This document shows positions 43,338 to 54,500 of a stretch of DNA of 64,000 nucleotides, piece by piece. The position numbers and the translations under genes were made by a program. The DNA comes from Lineus longissimus. Lineage: Eukaryota; Nemertea; Pilidiophora; Heteronemertea; Lineidae. Positions within the stretch are counted from its first letter, which is position 1. The number at the start of each line of letters is the position of its first letter. The DNA lies in the NCBI RefSeq assembly GCF_910592395.1, contig NC_088309.1, forward strand, positions 21,392,599-21,456,598, in the 5' to 3' direction. A model generated the notes under the pieces. The model searched no databases. It saw only the letters and a program-made list of their open reading frames with translations, and had not been told where the DNA came from.

Positions 43338-46258
43338 GCCTCAAAGCCAGCGAAATTCGCTTTGTTACTGGAGATCGGTTTCAATGTAATGCTACATGAC
43401 GTGGCGGCGCATGGTGGCGAGCGGGATATCATCATCATGGCCACCTAAATTTCATGCCCAAGTTGTCCCTTTAAATAAGTTCCGTCTCTGAATCAATTCC
43501 TGTTTGACTCGGGCTAGATTTTCCGCCGTATACCATGGCCAAATAGCCTGTCTTTTCTACTCCAGGGTAAATGGTCGCAAGGGTTTAACTCCTGCTGCAA
43601 ATTTGGAAGAGGTCATTGATGAGGAAGACGAGGTATGTCAAAATGCCTGGTCCCTTCAGGTTGTCGCTTTTGGATCGTCCCTCACGTTGTTTCTGCCAGA
43701 AGATACAAGACAAGTTCCCGCCGAACTTGATGAGAGAGTTAATGTGACTTCAACGTCGAAAATACCTTTAACTCCACTGATCCATCTCGACAAAAGTTTG
43801 AGCATAATTTATCAGGAAGAATACATAGTAGATGTACTTCAAATGTCGCTCTGATGACCTTAGTGTTACCTTTCAGAATCTAAACCTCTTGACTATACTA
43901 TTTTGCGCGCCTTTCCAGTCAGGGTTCAAGAATGTTGATCACGGCTTCGGACCGTGGTCGACCTCATTCTTGACTTCATGTGCTTATAAATGTATATCTG
44001 TTTCAGGAAAATGATCTGTATGATTACGTCAGATATATGAGGACAAGTCGGAGGGAGTCCCAATTATACAAGAAACCGCCTGCTCCCAGGCGTTCAAGCA
44101 CACTCAGAAAGACACAACCTTTGGTAACCATAAGAAATTCAGATATGGACGATTATGCTGAAATTGACGACTTTTCGGTCACCATAGATCTCGGAGATAA
44201 AAATAACAGAATGGAGACACCCTCAGCGCTCAAGCCACCTTATGCGAAGCCAAAAGCGCATAGTATTAGTGACCCGTCACGTCCGGTTAGCGAGACGGAC
44301 TCAATCGACACTGCGGACACGACGGACGAATTAAATTCACTTTACGCTCATATCGACAAAACGAAAAAGATAAAAAAAGGCGGAGATCCGGGTCAATCTG
44401 GCACGCGTGGACATAATTATGTGAATTGTGATGTGTCTTCTGGCGATCAAAGACCGACGATTCCAGAGAGACAATATTCCCAGAGTGAATTGCGCGATGG
44501 TAACGGATCTGTGAAGGACGGCCGTGATGAGAATGTGGGGAAAGAACAAGGGACGACTGGGTTGACATATATCAACGTGGAGGTCGGATCAAAGTAAGCG
44601 TTTGTCTGTACAGCCGTTTTTGTATACTCTATGAAAATGTCGTCTGTCTTAGCTTCTGCGCATTATCTTCGAAACATTTGCATGTCACAGTGGTTTTAGG
44701 AGACAATTGGGGAAAGAGACTCTGTCATCAGCGTCAGGACGGTTTGTCCATCCCCCAAAAGCTCGTCATTTGTTTGCACTTGTGTGGTGCATTTTGCTTG
44801 TGCTGAAAGTCATAGGTCCAAGGTTGAAATCCTTGTCACATCCTATTGGAAGGATGTGATAGAAAGAAACTTGCCAAAGGACACAGCGATGCCCGGATTG
44901 TGAACCGCGACACCAAGTAAACCACTATAGTCGTGCATATGTAGCTTATATCACTAGTTGTCACCATTGTCGTCACTATTTGATCTTTTGATTCTAGAAA
45001 GACGCCCCATGATCCGCACCAAGACACTGCAGTCGTATATGCCAAAATCACTCCCGGCCTCACCCTGCCGAATATACCTAGTGAGATGCTAAACCCCACA
45101 CAAGTGAAGGTGAAGCCTTTAGATGAAACCTTGGATTCACCGCCAACGTCACCGCACTCTCCCAAGGTGGATTCAACCTCGCTGGTAAGGTATATTACAA
45201 TATATTGTACGTTTGTTGCAGTTCGTACTTGTACACTTCGGACGCCTGGGATCGACTCCGAGAACAGAGTCCGTGGAGAAGGAGGATGCGATCGAGGACG
45301 TACTTACCCCCGTTTAACAGGCTGCAGTCCTCGTAATTGTAGCTTGTAGGAATACGAGGATATTACACACATGTGCTCATGAAAGTTGGATAACGTGTTG
45401 TCAATAGTTGCTGATAACTCCTTTTAAATGAATTCCCTGTTGCCAAAACTTATTGGTCCCCTTCATACACTCCCGAGGCTGTGGTTTCGGTCACTTAGAT
45501 GTTTTCGTTGTTAGTTAGACTTCCAGCACTAACCGTCACGGAGGAGTGTGGCATTGGCTTCAGACTTGTTGTTGTTGTCATTGTTGTTCCTTCAGGTAAA
45601 AGCATTGAAACCAGGGAAGAATGCTATTATTGATGATCGGGCACATCCATGGTACCTCGGTTACATGTCTCGCCAAGATGCCGAAGACTTTCTCAAGAAG
45701 CATGCCAAGCAAAATGAGTTCTTAGTCAGAGAAAGTGTCAAGAAGGTACGACTATAACACCGCCACACCCTAGACTATCAGTGCCTGCGGGCAAAGGTAT
45801 ACTGGAGCTGGGCGATTCGGTCTCCTCTTTTACCATAGTTTTGCGAGGCAGTTTGGGACATGGTTTGCAAGTTTCAGGGAGGCTGACGGTTATCATTTTT
45901 CGGTAAAGTTTGTTGCCATTTTGCATGAGAAACGAACAAATATCATATTACCCTACTCGTCCATTTGACGACTCGTGGCATAACGAGATAACTTTAAATC
46001 ACTGACGCATATCCTCTTCGTTGTTATCTTCAGCAAGGGGATTTCACGATATCTGTCCTACATGACAAGCGGGTGCGACACTTTCGGATAGAGCGGACTT
46101 CGGAAGGACAGTACCTGATCGGGAGGCACAACTTCCTCAGAGTTCAGGACGTTCTAAAGACATATCAGAAGCAACCTATGTTCGTGGACGAAAATGATGT
46201 TGGTGTGCTTCTCTCTAAACCAGTTTCAACTTCAAGCTTGCGGTTGCCCGCGCTGTAA
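40135..46258 (+). CDS. PX-SH3-SH3-SH2 adaptor with tyrosine-motif tail, 13 exons
   Basis: Exons are 40135-40224, 40358-40438, 40662-40719, 41024-41106, 41610-41734, 42069-42439, 42620-42739, 43115-43238, 43566-43632, 44007-44593, 44998-45184, 45596-45745 and 46034-46258. Phases agree throughout, giving about 755 aa. Residues 5-125 are a PX domain (YRKYSSFFDFQ lipid-binding motif, VPELP, EKRRRKIEDFC). SH3-1 is about 238-297 (KVTSDYDKR, GDTVEVVDK, SGWWLVQ). SH3-2 is about 314-370 (LFKALIDYTAQDDEE, DGWWLVQ). A tail at 374-631 has YDYV, YAEI, LYAHI, YVNC, TYINV and VVYAKI. The SH2 domain is about 645-735 (HPWYLGYMSRQDAEDF, FLVRES with the phosphotyrosine Arg). The PX-tandem SH3 half resembles p47phox/NOXO1 and SH3PXD2 organisers, but those lack SH2. 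It is probably a phosphoinositide-anchored tyrosine-signalling scaffold. The first ATG is uncertain; the frame is open back to 40027. Confidence 0.9.
41384..41430 (+). repeat. short interspersed repeat fragment (inverted copy at 45845-45890)
   Basis: GCCGTCAGCCTACCTGAAAC followed by GCAAGCCATGTCGAAAACTGCC recurs as the reverse complement at 45845-45890, within two introns of the same gene. A second segment nearby (about 41485-41525, GTGATGCTACATGTGGCG) resembles 43385-43425. It is probably an old interspersed element broken across introns. Confidence 0.5.
42848..43012 (-). mobile_element. interspersed palindromic element, family A copy 3
   Basis: The sequence runs from TCTCTATTAAGGACTCCCTC to GTCATTTCTAGAGAGGTG, matching family A in the same orientation as copy 2. 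It lies in the intron between the two SH3-encoding exons. Confidence 0.65.
43263..43336 (+). repeat. (TCA)n microsatellite
   Basis: About 24 near-perfect ATC/TCA triplets lie in the intron after the SH3-2 exon, starting 25 bp past the donor at 43239. Poly-Ser and poly-Asp ORFs there are artefacts of the repeat. Confidence 0.95.
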
Positions 46259-47118
46259 ATATGTGCATGTCATCGACGTTGCATCCTGAGCTTCAGGGCC
46301 TTAGTTTATAACTGGACAATTTATGTCGCGCTCAGTATTGTGTGCAAGGGGAGAGACATACGTAACCTGCATGGTATTCGAGGATGTCGTAGTAGTTACT
46401 GTATAGCCTGGGATAAGGAAAATATCAGGGGCAAATGATCCTCTTATATCAGTCCTTTAGATAGCTCCTAAAATACACTCACACTGCAGGGCTGTCCCAT
46501 CGATGATTCACTTCTGTCACAGTATTATATGTTTATCTACCTCCCAACAGGTTCGAACATTCGCAAACATCCAAGGAGCTACACTCCCAAGGCAGTCCAA
46601 AGTGTAGATATGATATCAAAACCACTTCCTGGAGAAGTCTGACAAAGTAGCTATTTAGTGGGCGTATCTGATCCCAATCCCATATAGAATTTACCTGGTT
46701 TATCACAATCACCCTTGTCTCTATTATACACTTAGTTAAGCCAGTAAATACTTGTGGTGTGACCGAAACCGCTGGTTGGGCTGCCTTATTTTCAACATAA
46801 ACTCGCTTCGTCTGTATCAAAAAAGTTTCGAATTGTTTCTCGCAGAACGGTTTCTCAAATTGCTTATTTATTACCCAAGAAGTACAGTATTTCTTAGATA
46901 GATGGTAAGCATGATTTTGACCGCTTCAAGAGCGGAACCAACTATATATATATACGGACAGTTTGTTCACCGTTTGAAGAAATTTACACACTAAACGTAT
47001 GTACCTGTCCGCTCACAGGTAGCCTACACTTGGATATCTCAACCTCTATATTGTATTCAATATATGAATCAATGAAAAGTTAGAAATAGATGCGCCTCTG
47101 AAATGACATAAGTTAGCC

Positions 47119-47124
47119 AATAAA
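47119..47124 (+). terminator. candidate polyadenylation signal of the PX-SH3-SH2 gene
   Basis: AATAAA lies 861 nt past the stop codon in AT-rich sequence (AGCCAATAAAATTAC). Confidence 0.45.
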
Positions 47125-47204
47125 ATTACAACTTATTTTCAAATGTCTCGTTATCTTGTGTGATTCTAGTGCGACAGAGGAGAAACATGAGATCCTGGCC
47201 TTAT

Positions 47205-47345
47205 GTTTCTAGCATCAAGGGTCTCAGGTTTTTAGTTGGGTCTTAGGTTTTTAGTTGGGTCTTAAGTTTCTAGTATCAAGGGTCATAGGTTTCTAGTTTC
47301 TAGCATCAAGGGTCTTAGGTTTCTAGGGGTCTTAGGTCTTATCAT
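47205..47345 (+). repeat. degenerate minisatellite
   Basis: Irregular repeats of AGGGTCTTAGGTTTCTAG and GTTGGGTCTTAGGTTTTTAG alternate in this stretch. Units are about 20-30 bp, with TAGCATCAAGGGTC recurring three times. Confidence 0.7.
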
Positions 47346-47404
47346 TCTAGACACCCACGTTTGAGTAAATCGGACACGTATTCTTCTTTTGAGATGGTCC
47401 CTGT

Positions 47405-47486
47405 ACGCGGCTGATACGGAACATCAATCGATAACAACTACCACGCGGCTGATACGGAACATCAATCAATCGAAAACAACTACCAC
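47405..47486 (+). repeat. tandem duplication of about 40 bp
   Basis: ACGCGGCTGATACGGAACAT plus CAATC and AACAACTACC occurs twice in a row. The second copy has an extra AATC. Confidence 0.85.
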
Positions 47487-47899
47487 AACAGTAGCCGCAA
47501 TTTTCATTTTTTCATAAAATATGATTCGTGTAAAACCATGTATACTTCAAGCAATTTGTGGATGTAAGTGTCATTGGATGAGGTGTTAAAGTAAGGATTT
47601 GCCTCTGTGTGATTATATGCTTAGCTTATGGTACATTATCTCACGATCGCACAGCTAAACAAATTCAAATTGTACTTCAAAACCGGAGAAGGCTCAGCCT
47701 CAGGGTGCCTCAAAAAAGCTGAATCTAGTGTCTGTAAAGACACACACCACCTTTACTCCTAGGCCTACCTCTATGTCTATGGTGTGGGCTTCGGCTTGTT
47801 TCAAGTTCAAGAAGTATGTAACATACTAACAATGGACAAGCTACAATTCCTCTTTTGTTGTCTTGCGGCGCAGTGTAACGGTCTTGAGATTTTTGGAGT

Positions 47900-48203
47900 G
47901 TCACTTTTACACCCAGGTGGAGGAAGTCACTGGCAGTGCTAGCCTTAATTAAATATAGGCACAACGAATGAAAGAACATGTTTGTTGTGGCCAGCAGTGG
48001 CTTCCTCCTCCTGATATAAGGGCATTACCATGCCATCCATAGAGGCCCTTGCACCAGGTGGAGGATGCCACTGCTGGCCACAACTGACAACCAACAAAGG
48101 ACCGCATGGTCGCACACACCACATGATGTTCTTTTGTTCGTTGTGCCTATAGTTATGTTTGTTTCGGCTAGCAGTGACTCCCTCCGCCTGGTGTAAAAGT
48201 GAC
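47900..48203. mobile_element. nested foldback element
   Basis: The outer arms are inverted repeats: GTCACTTTTACACCCAGGTG ... CAGTGCTAGCC ... ATAGGCACAACGAA at the left, complementary to TTCGTTGTGCCTAT ... GGCTAGCAGTGACTCC ... CCTGGTGTAAAAGTGAC at the right. Inside, at about 47980-48087, a second palindrome is formed by GTTGTGGCCAGCAGTGGC and GCCACTGCTGGCCACAAC. The inner palindrome repeats the same AGTGGCTTCCTCCTCCTG-like motif as the outer arms, so the element looks like one foldback inserted in, or duplicated from, another. Confidence 0.75.
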
Positions 48204-48528
48204 CATTGTCCATGCCATGATCCAAGATGTTGACCAGTTTTCTGAAGCAAGGATTATAGAATAAGAGTTAAGACTCGTCATCCTAAACAGCATCAACCAG
48301 ATTTAAATTTAGGTTTAGAGTTATCAACGTAATGAGTAATAGGTAGATCAAATGTAGATTGTCAAACTAAAGTAGAAATCAAAGGAGTTTTATTTCATCA
48401 CCACATTTACCTTACTTGCCATTCTTTAGAAATGGGGTCTACCTGAAACCTGAAGGTTCTGTGACGCTGAAAGAAGTCTTCTAGAAAGTGACTAGTACCC
48501 AACTGCTGATACATGTAACACTCACACA

Positions 48529-51500
48529 ATGGGGAAACTTAGCTTAAAGAAAAATGTAAGTACCAATAAGTTGCAGTCATAGATTGGGCTCTCAGTCTCA
48601 GTCATTCCCACAGCTTTCTTTTTGCTTTTTTTGCAAGGAGCAATGTTCCTCTGCACTTCCCAGCTGCACTTGGATATTTCTCACTTTGAACTAATTTGAA
48701 AGAAAAAAAAGAATGTATTTGAGTTAATGGTAGTGCAACTAAAATGTAGTTTTTGTTTTTGTTTCAAATAAACATCATAAAGTCATAATTTCATGTGCAT
48801 ATTTTAAAGTTAACGTATTATATGTTTGATACAATTTTTATTGTGTTTGTTCATGCTATTGCAGCGACCAGAGAAAAGTGAAAAACAAACTACTCTCAGT
48901 TCATTTTTCAAGGTATGTTGTGTGGGTTGGTTTCTTGCCCAAGTTAATAGTGTATCCAGACAAAATGTCAGACATATTATGCAATAGTAACAACTCATTT
49001 TCAAAAGCCGGAGCCAGTCTCTAGTAACACCATCTAAGACGACAAAATCAGAGCAATGCTACAATCCTTCTCATGGTTATCCAATCCAATAAAAAAGGAT
49101 TCAGTTGAGTACATTGTCGTCATAGCATGTTTTGTTTTCTAGTCTCCTAGTGGCAGCAATTCCGGTGCAGCCAGCAGCAGCCTGTTCAGTACAGTAGGAG
49201 GTGGTTCATCATCATCAAAGTTGCCAAAGACGTCAGAAGCGAAAACTAAATCTTCACCAAAAGCATCCTCATCAGCAAATTTGGGGAAACGGTCAAATCA
49301 TGGAGCTGAAACGAAAAATGTAGAGAGGCAGAGAAATGAGGATGTTAGTGTTATTGATCTGACTGATGATAGGTCTGAAAAGAGCCTTCGAAAGAATGTG
49401 GGTCGTAATGTTCATAGCTCTGAAGTGAAAGATAGCCCTGGAAGGACTGATACTGAAACAAGGGAAAGTGGTCATCGTGGCTCCTGTGCTGCAAAAGTTA
49501 CTGCTGTGTCGTGTAGTTCTATTGATGATGCTAAGCGCACTAGTACTAGTAGTTCTTCTGATCTGGTTCAATGTCTTCAAGAAAACCCCAAAAATGACGA
49601 TGTTGGTGCTTCTGCTCCTGGGTCTTTCTTTTTTGGTTCCACGTGTGCAGAGCCAACTGAGAAGTGTAGCGATATGACTGAACAAGTCTCAGTGATTCCG
49701 GAAACTCAAATTATGTCCCCAGAGCCACAAGCGGTTGTTGGTGTATCTCACGATAGAAAGATTGGTAACAGTTCAAAGAAAGGGGTCACAGTTGGTGTGA
49801 ATGATGGTGGTAAAGCTGCCAAGAATCCCAATACTACTATGAGTGATCTTGATGACAGCTTGACTTTCATTCCGCCTACTCCAGAGACAAAGCCACTCGG
49901 TAGCAATGCAAGGAAACGAGTCCAGGGTCGAAGTTTCATGCTGTCAGCTTCTAACCTGTCTGCGAGTCATCTAGGTTTTAAACCTAGAAAACAACTGAGG
50001 CCAAAAGGGAAAAGTTCCAAACCTGAACCGACACCGTTCGAAGGCTGTAATTTCTCTTTGATGGGAAGTAATAAGGAGGTTGAGAAATACTCAGACTTGC
50101 AGATGCAGGTTTTGTATTCAGCTCACGGAATGACGTCGGGTCCAGCCTCTGTGCTGGAAGGGGGGATGGATGCGTGTACAACTGACATGGACTGTAGTGG
50201 TGATGGTCCAGTGGTCCCTAGAGTTACTACCGCCGTTAGTATTAAGGAGAATTCCAGTGATGCAAGGGCGAAGAAATCACATATTGTGAGCTCGAAGATC
50301 CAGAAACACAGCGATAGATTTGGAAAAGTTGTTTCAACATCTGATCTTGGAGATGTTGCTGATGGTAGCAATAAATCTTTGAAAGGTGGTGTAAAAAGAG
50401 CATGTGCTAAAGGACTGGGCATTTCCCCAAACCCTAAGAGGCTCACCCCGAAACAGCACTATGGGGAAGTGCTTAGTACTAAGAGAAATCTCAACTCAGA
50501 TATGGATTGGTGTTCAGCAGGACACTCAACTGCTGCGCTAGAAGATGCTAAACGCACTTTTGGTACTCCAAAACATCTTCAAACGGACGCTGCATCTGAT
50601 AACATATTGAATTCTCCTGACTATGGCGTTGATTTTGAAGACTCGAAGATGGTGAACCCGCACAAAACGTCATCCCGGAAACAAAGACTGAAGATGTTGT
50701 CTGCTGCTGATAAGGCTCCAGATAAAAAGTCACTGTCCTACAGTCGAGTATTATCGGGCAGGAACAAAAAGACCAAAACGTCACTTCCTAATGTAGCAGG
50801 TTCTGCTGTTGGTGATGAAAATCTTGCAAGTGATGAATTTTTGTCCTGTTTAATCTACGAATTGAGAAGTCCCACTGCTGGCACGTCTACACCCAAGATG
50901 AAAACGAGCCACAAGGATCGCTCGAAATGTGACATGAACTTGTCGGGGGTCATTGCAGGGGATGATGGATTCGATTGTTGTATGGATGGAGTGAGGTCGC
51001 TACCTCAGGATGACGACGAAGACATCTTGTCGGATATCATCGGGGAAATCCGCGGCTGTACTCAAGCTACGCAGGCCCACAGCTACGATAAGAAGTTGAA
51101 TCGCAAGTGGAAGAAGTTAGATGACAAGAATCGCAGTTTCAGTGGAGCAGTCTCAGACAGAGGAGAACAAGGACAACTTGAATCAAGTACAGAAAAATTA
51201 AAAACAGATTTGAACTCAAATTTTCCTTCGGGCTCTGTTTTGACTGACACTTCTTTATCAAGCAACGCCAACCTTTGTGAAAACAATAAGAAAATTTGTG
51301 GTAAACCGGTTACATTGGGTAACAAAAGTAGTTCTTTGAACCAGTTAAAAGACAATGGGGACAGTTGTGACTCTGCAATGGATATGGTCTGTGACTCACC
51401 CGTCACTTTAGGACACCCAGAGATTCACGATATGCTCGTTGTCAAGGACAATCTAAAAATACAGTCTAAGGCTAATATCGAATATGAGAGCTCGAGTGGG

Positions 51501-54500
51501 ATATCTGAACAATCGAGCGAACAGAGCCAGGAAAAGATTCTGCCCGTTGTTCAGATACCTGAGATGGAATTTGAGGATTTCAGCATGGATGGATCGTGGA
51601 TGGAACATCTTGACCTTAACGAACCTGAAGTCAACCTGAGTAAAAGTTTCAGCAAGTTCTCGCCTTTCAACAAGGCCCCCGAGTAAGTTTCATGTGATAA
51701 TGGGTATTACCGTTCATTTTCATACAGCATGCATGTCAGTAGTGAGGTTCGGAAGTGTTGATTTCAGATTAGCCAGGTACATACTCACTTCAAGCAATTC
51801 TCAAACAACACAACTGGTGCTTTGAATTGCGTTGTTCTTACCATATGTTAATGCTCCATGAAAAATTGGCCAAATATTGTTGGCTTGAAAAAGCAAATGG
51901 ATGAGTTTACCTCAAATAACTCAACTGGTGCTACAAGTGCATGAATTGAAAGTGTCCTGGCAGACGCCAGTATGAAAGTTTGATAATGAGTTCAGATCAT
52001 CTCACCTCGTATGTTTTTGGTACAGTAAGAAATAACAAGGGGTACATGCATTGTAAATGAAGGTTTGTTTAAATGTTTTAATATTATGGAAGCATGTTGT
52101 TTATGTTTCAGGGATTATCACCCGAAGGACTGCCCTCCACCCTGTACGAAGTTTGGACGTCATTTGGTAACTGATGTACAGCCATTTGGGTAAGACAACA
52201 ATTCTAGTACTTGACAACAATGATACTTGCAGTGATATCAGTGATTCCATAACAAGTGCCGAACTTTCCAAAAAAATAAAATGATTTCGTGTAATGGCAT
52301 TACACTGTGTCTGTTATAATATGTCCTCAGTTCAGCATGCTACTGCTAGTACCTCATTTAAATGTCTTTACAGTAAGGAAGAGTAAGATTAAATTACTAT
52401 TCAGTAAGAGTAAAGAAAAGGTTTTCTGAGTTAGTACAGGTAAATGTTAGTAACTGGCTTGTTTCTTTACAGTCAGGAGGTCCATCTGATCTTAAAGTCT
52501 ATTCCCGATGACATAAATCGGAAATGTATCCTTAGAGGCTTCTGGGCGGACACGCATGTGAAAGCTGGAGATGTTATAAACGTTTTATCTCATTTCGATG
52601 CATCTGGCATCAGTTACGTTAGTGACAAGCAAGGCCTGCTTGTGGTGAATCCTGATTACCTGGTGTCCGGGACGACGGTCGTCGGCAGTGTCTACTGCAT
52701 GAGGAGGTATGTCAGAGGACTGTTTCTTGTCGAGGAGAGCAGGATGGTTTCACCAAAATGCCAGGCAAATAGACATTACACTGCAGAGATGGCTATGGTC
52801 CAGGCTGCATCAGTTACCGTTGGCTCTTGTTCTCATGAACGTCGAACTATTGAAGATCTACAAGTATCCACATGTTACAAGTTCAGAGTAATTCTCACTG
52901 TTTGGTCTTCAAAAGCATTGTGTTACCCTAAAATTACTCGATTACCTCTTGATATTGAATTGTGGTTCTGAGGGAAAACATCAGCACAAGGCAGTTTGTA
53001 ATCGTTTCTACAAATGTTAAACTAGACCTAAAAAAGGATGAACTCTGAATGTTTCTGTTTGATTCTTCAGGTCTGTTCTAAATGCCAAGTTTAAGGGAAT
53101 GGATGGAAGGAATGTACACATGCTCTACGGTAGCATCATACACAGTCTCTTCCAAAAGGTGAGTAAATTTTAAGATGCCAAATCATGAGACTTAGCAGTG
53201 GTTCATGTACAGTAACCTTGGTACTTCTTGTCAGACTCTGTCTTCAAGTCTGGTTGCTATTGCCTGTCTTTACGAGCCCAGACTACCCCATTTGATTTCT
53301 AAGTTTTCTCTCCCAGGCTGGTTTGCCTTCTAAATGTAGGGCAAAGGAGGCCAGTCTTCCCCAAGCGACTATTCTGTCTTATAACCTGGGCTGTTTGGTG
53401 GGTTAGAAATACTGTTCTCAGGCTTATACCGACTTCTACCCTTTCAGATACATGTACTGGTAACTTGCTTTGTTCTTTCAGATAACCTTAACCTCTGTGT
53501 TTTCAGATTATCCAAGATAGACAGTTTAGTGAAGATGCGATGCTAAATGCTGCTCATGATATTCTCAAGGAAAAGAAGTTTCTACATGAAATGTAAGATA
53601 GGTGAAGGTTGACAATCAAATGCTGATATTTTCGCTCACCTGTGTATCATAAAGCGATGTTATATAAACAGAGCGTCCAGTCTAATCATCAGGTTGATAG
53701 AATTCTTCGGAAAGAACATACATTGTTGATTAACTTTCACAATCTTGATAGTAGTTTTACTTTTGAAGTGATGTGTTTTATGTTGTTTAGGTATGCTCTT
53801 GGTTTGAAAGAAGAAGCAGTCTTGGACGAGATCAAGATCTATATCCCACAGATCATATCCTGGGGGAAGAAGCACGTTCACCAGGGCCTCTATACGTTTG
53901 GTGAGAAGAGGCACCCGAAGGGAGAGCTGAGTGTGATTGGGGTGAAGGATATTGAAGAGAATGTCTGGTCGCCGCGATTCGGGATCAAAGGAAAAATTGA
54001 TGTCACAGTCGATGTCAAGGTGATCAAAATATTTAGTACACTTTGTCATAGAAGTTGAACTTGCAGTCCCCGAAGAAATCTCCGCAATGAAAATATTGAG
54101 CCCGATCAGAAACAATTTGTGCCTGACTGTGAAGAGTCCTGTTAGATTCCAGAGTCAAATTCAAGGAACTCGCTTGCATTTATGGTGTAGGTCATCAGGT
54201 AGAGATATTGTGCTTCTTGTATAGGCAACCAAATGATATTTACTGATCTGAAAGAACTTTCCCTGTGTGTGGAATGATTTGTCTTTTGTAATTAAAGTTT
54301 CAGTATTAGCATTTCACTTCAATTTGTTTTAGATTCATAAAACCGCTGGTGCATCTAGGAAGATTGTCCCACTTGAGTTGAAGACAGGAAAGTCTTCATT
54401 TTCAGTTGAGCACAAAGGTCAAGTCACCTTATACTCGATGATGATGTCCGATCGAAGGCCGGACCCGGAGATGGGGATTCTACTTTATCTGAAAGATGGC

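Larger units (their letters stand above)
46259..48528. other. 3'UTR of the PX-SH3-SH2 gene and intergenic spacer before DNA2
   Basis: No coding exon is seen. An AATAAA at 47119-47124 is a likely polyadenylation signal. A degenerate minisatellite of TCTTAGGTTTCTAG-type units covers 47205-47345. A near-perfect duplication of about 40 bp (ACGCGGCTGATACGGAACAT) spans 47405-47486. A nested palindrome occupies 47900-48203. DNA2 starts at 48529 on the same strand. Confidence 0.6.

Noticed and set aside
43138-43448. Poly-Asp, poly-Met and poly-Ser ORFs
   Set aside because: They are translations of a (TCA)n microsatellite in an intron of the PX-SH3-SH2 gene.
49221-49223. TTG as start codon of an 821-aa protein
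   Set aside because: Exons at 48529-48555 and 48865-48912 join in frame to the acceptor at 49142 and supply an ATG and a PIP box; nuclear mRNAs rarely start at TTG.
49293-51406. Several minus-strand ORFs of about 60-130 aa
   Set aside because: They are shadows of the long DNA2 exon 3, with no splice support or recognisable domains.
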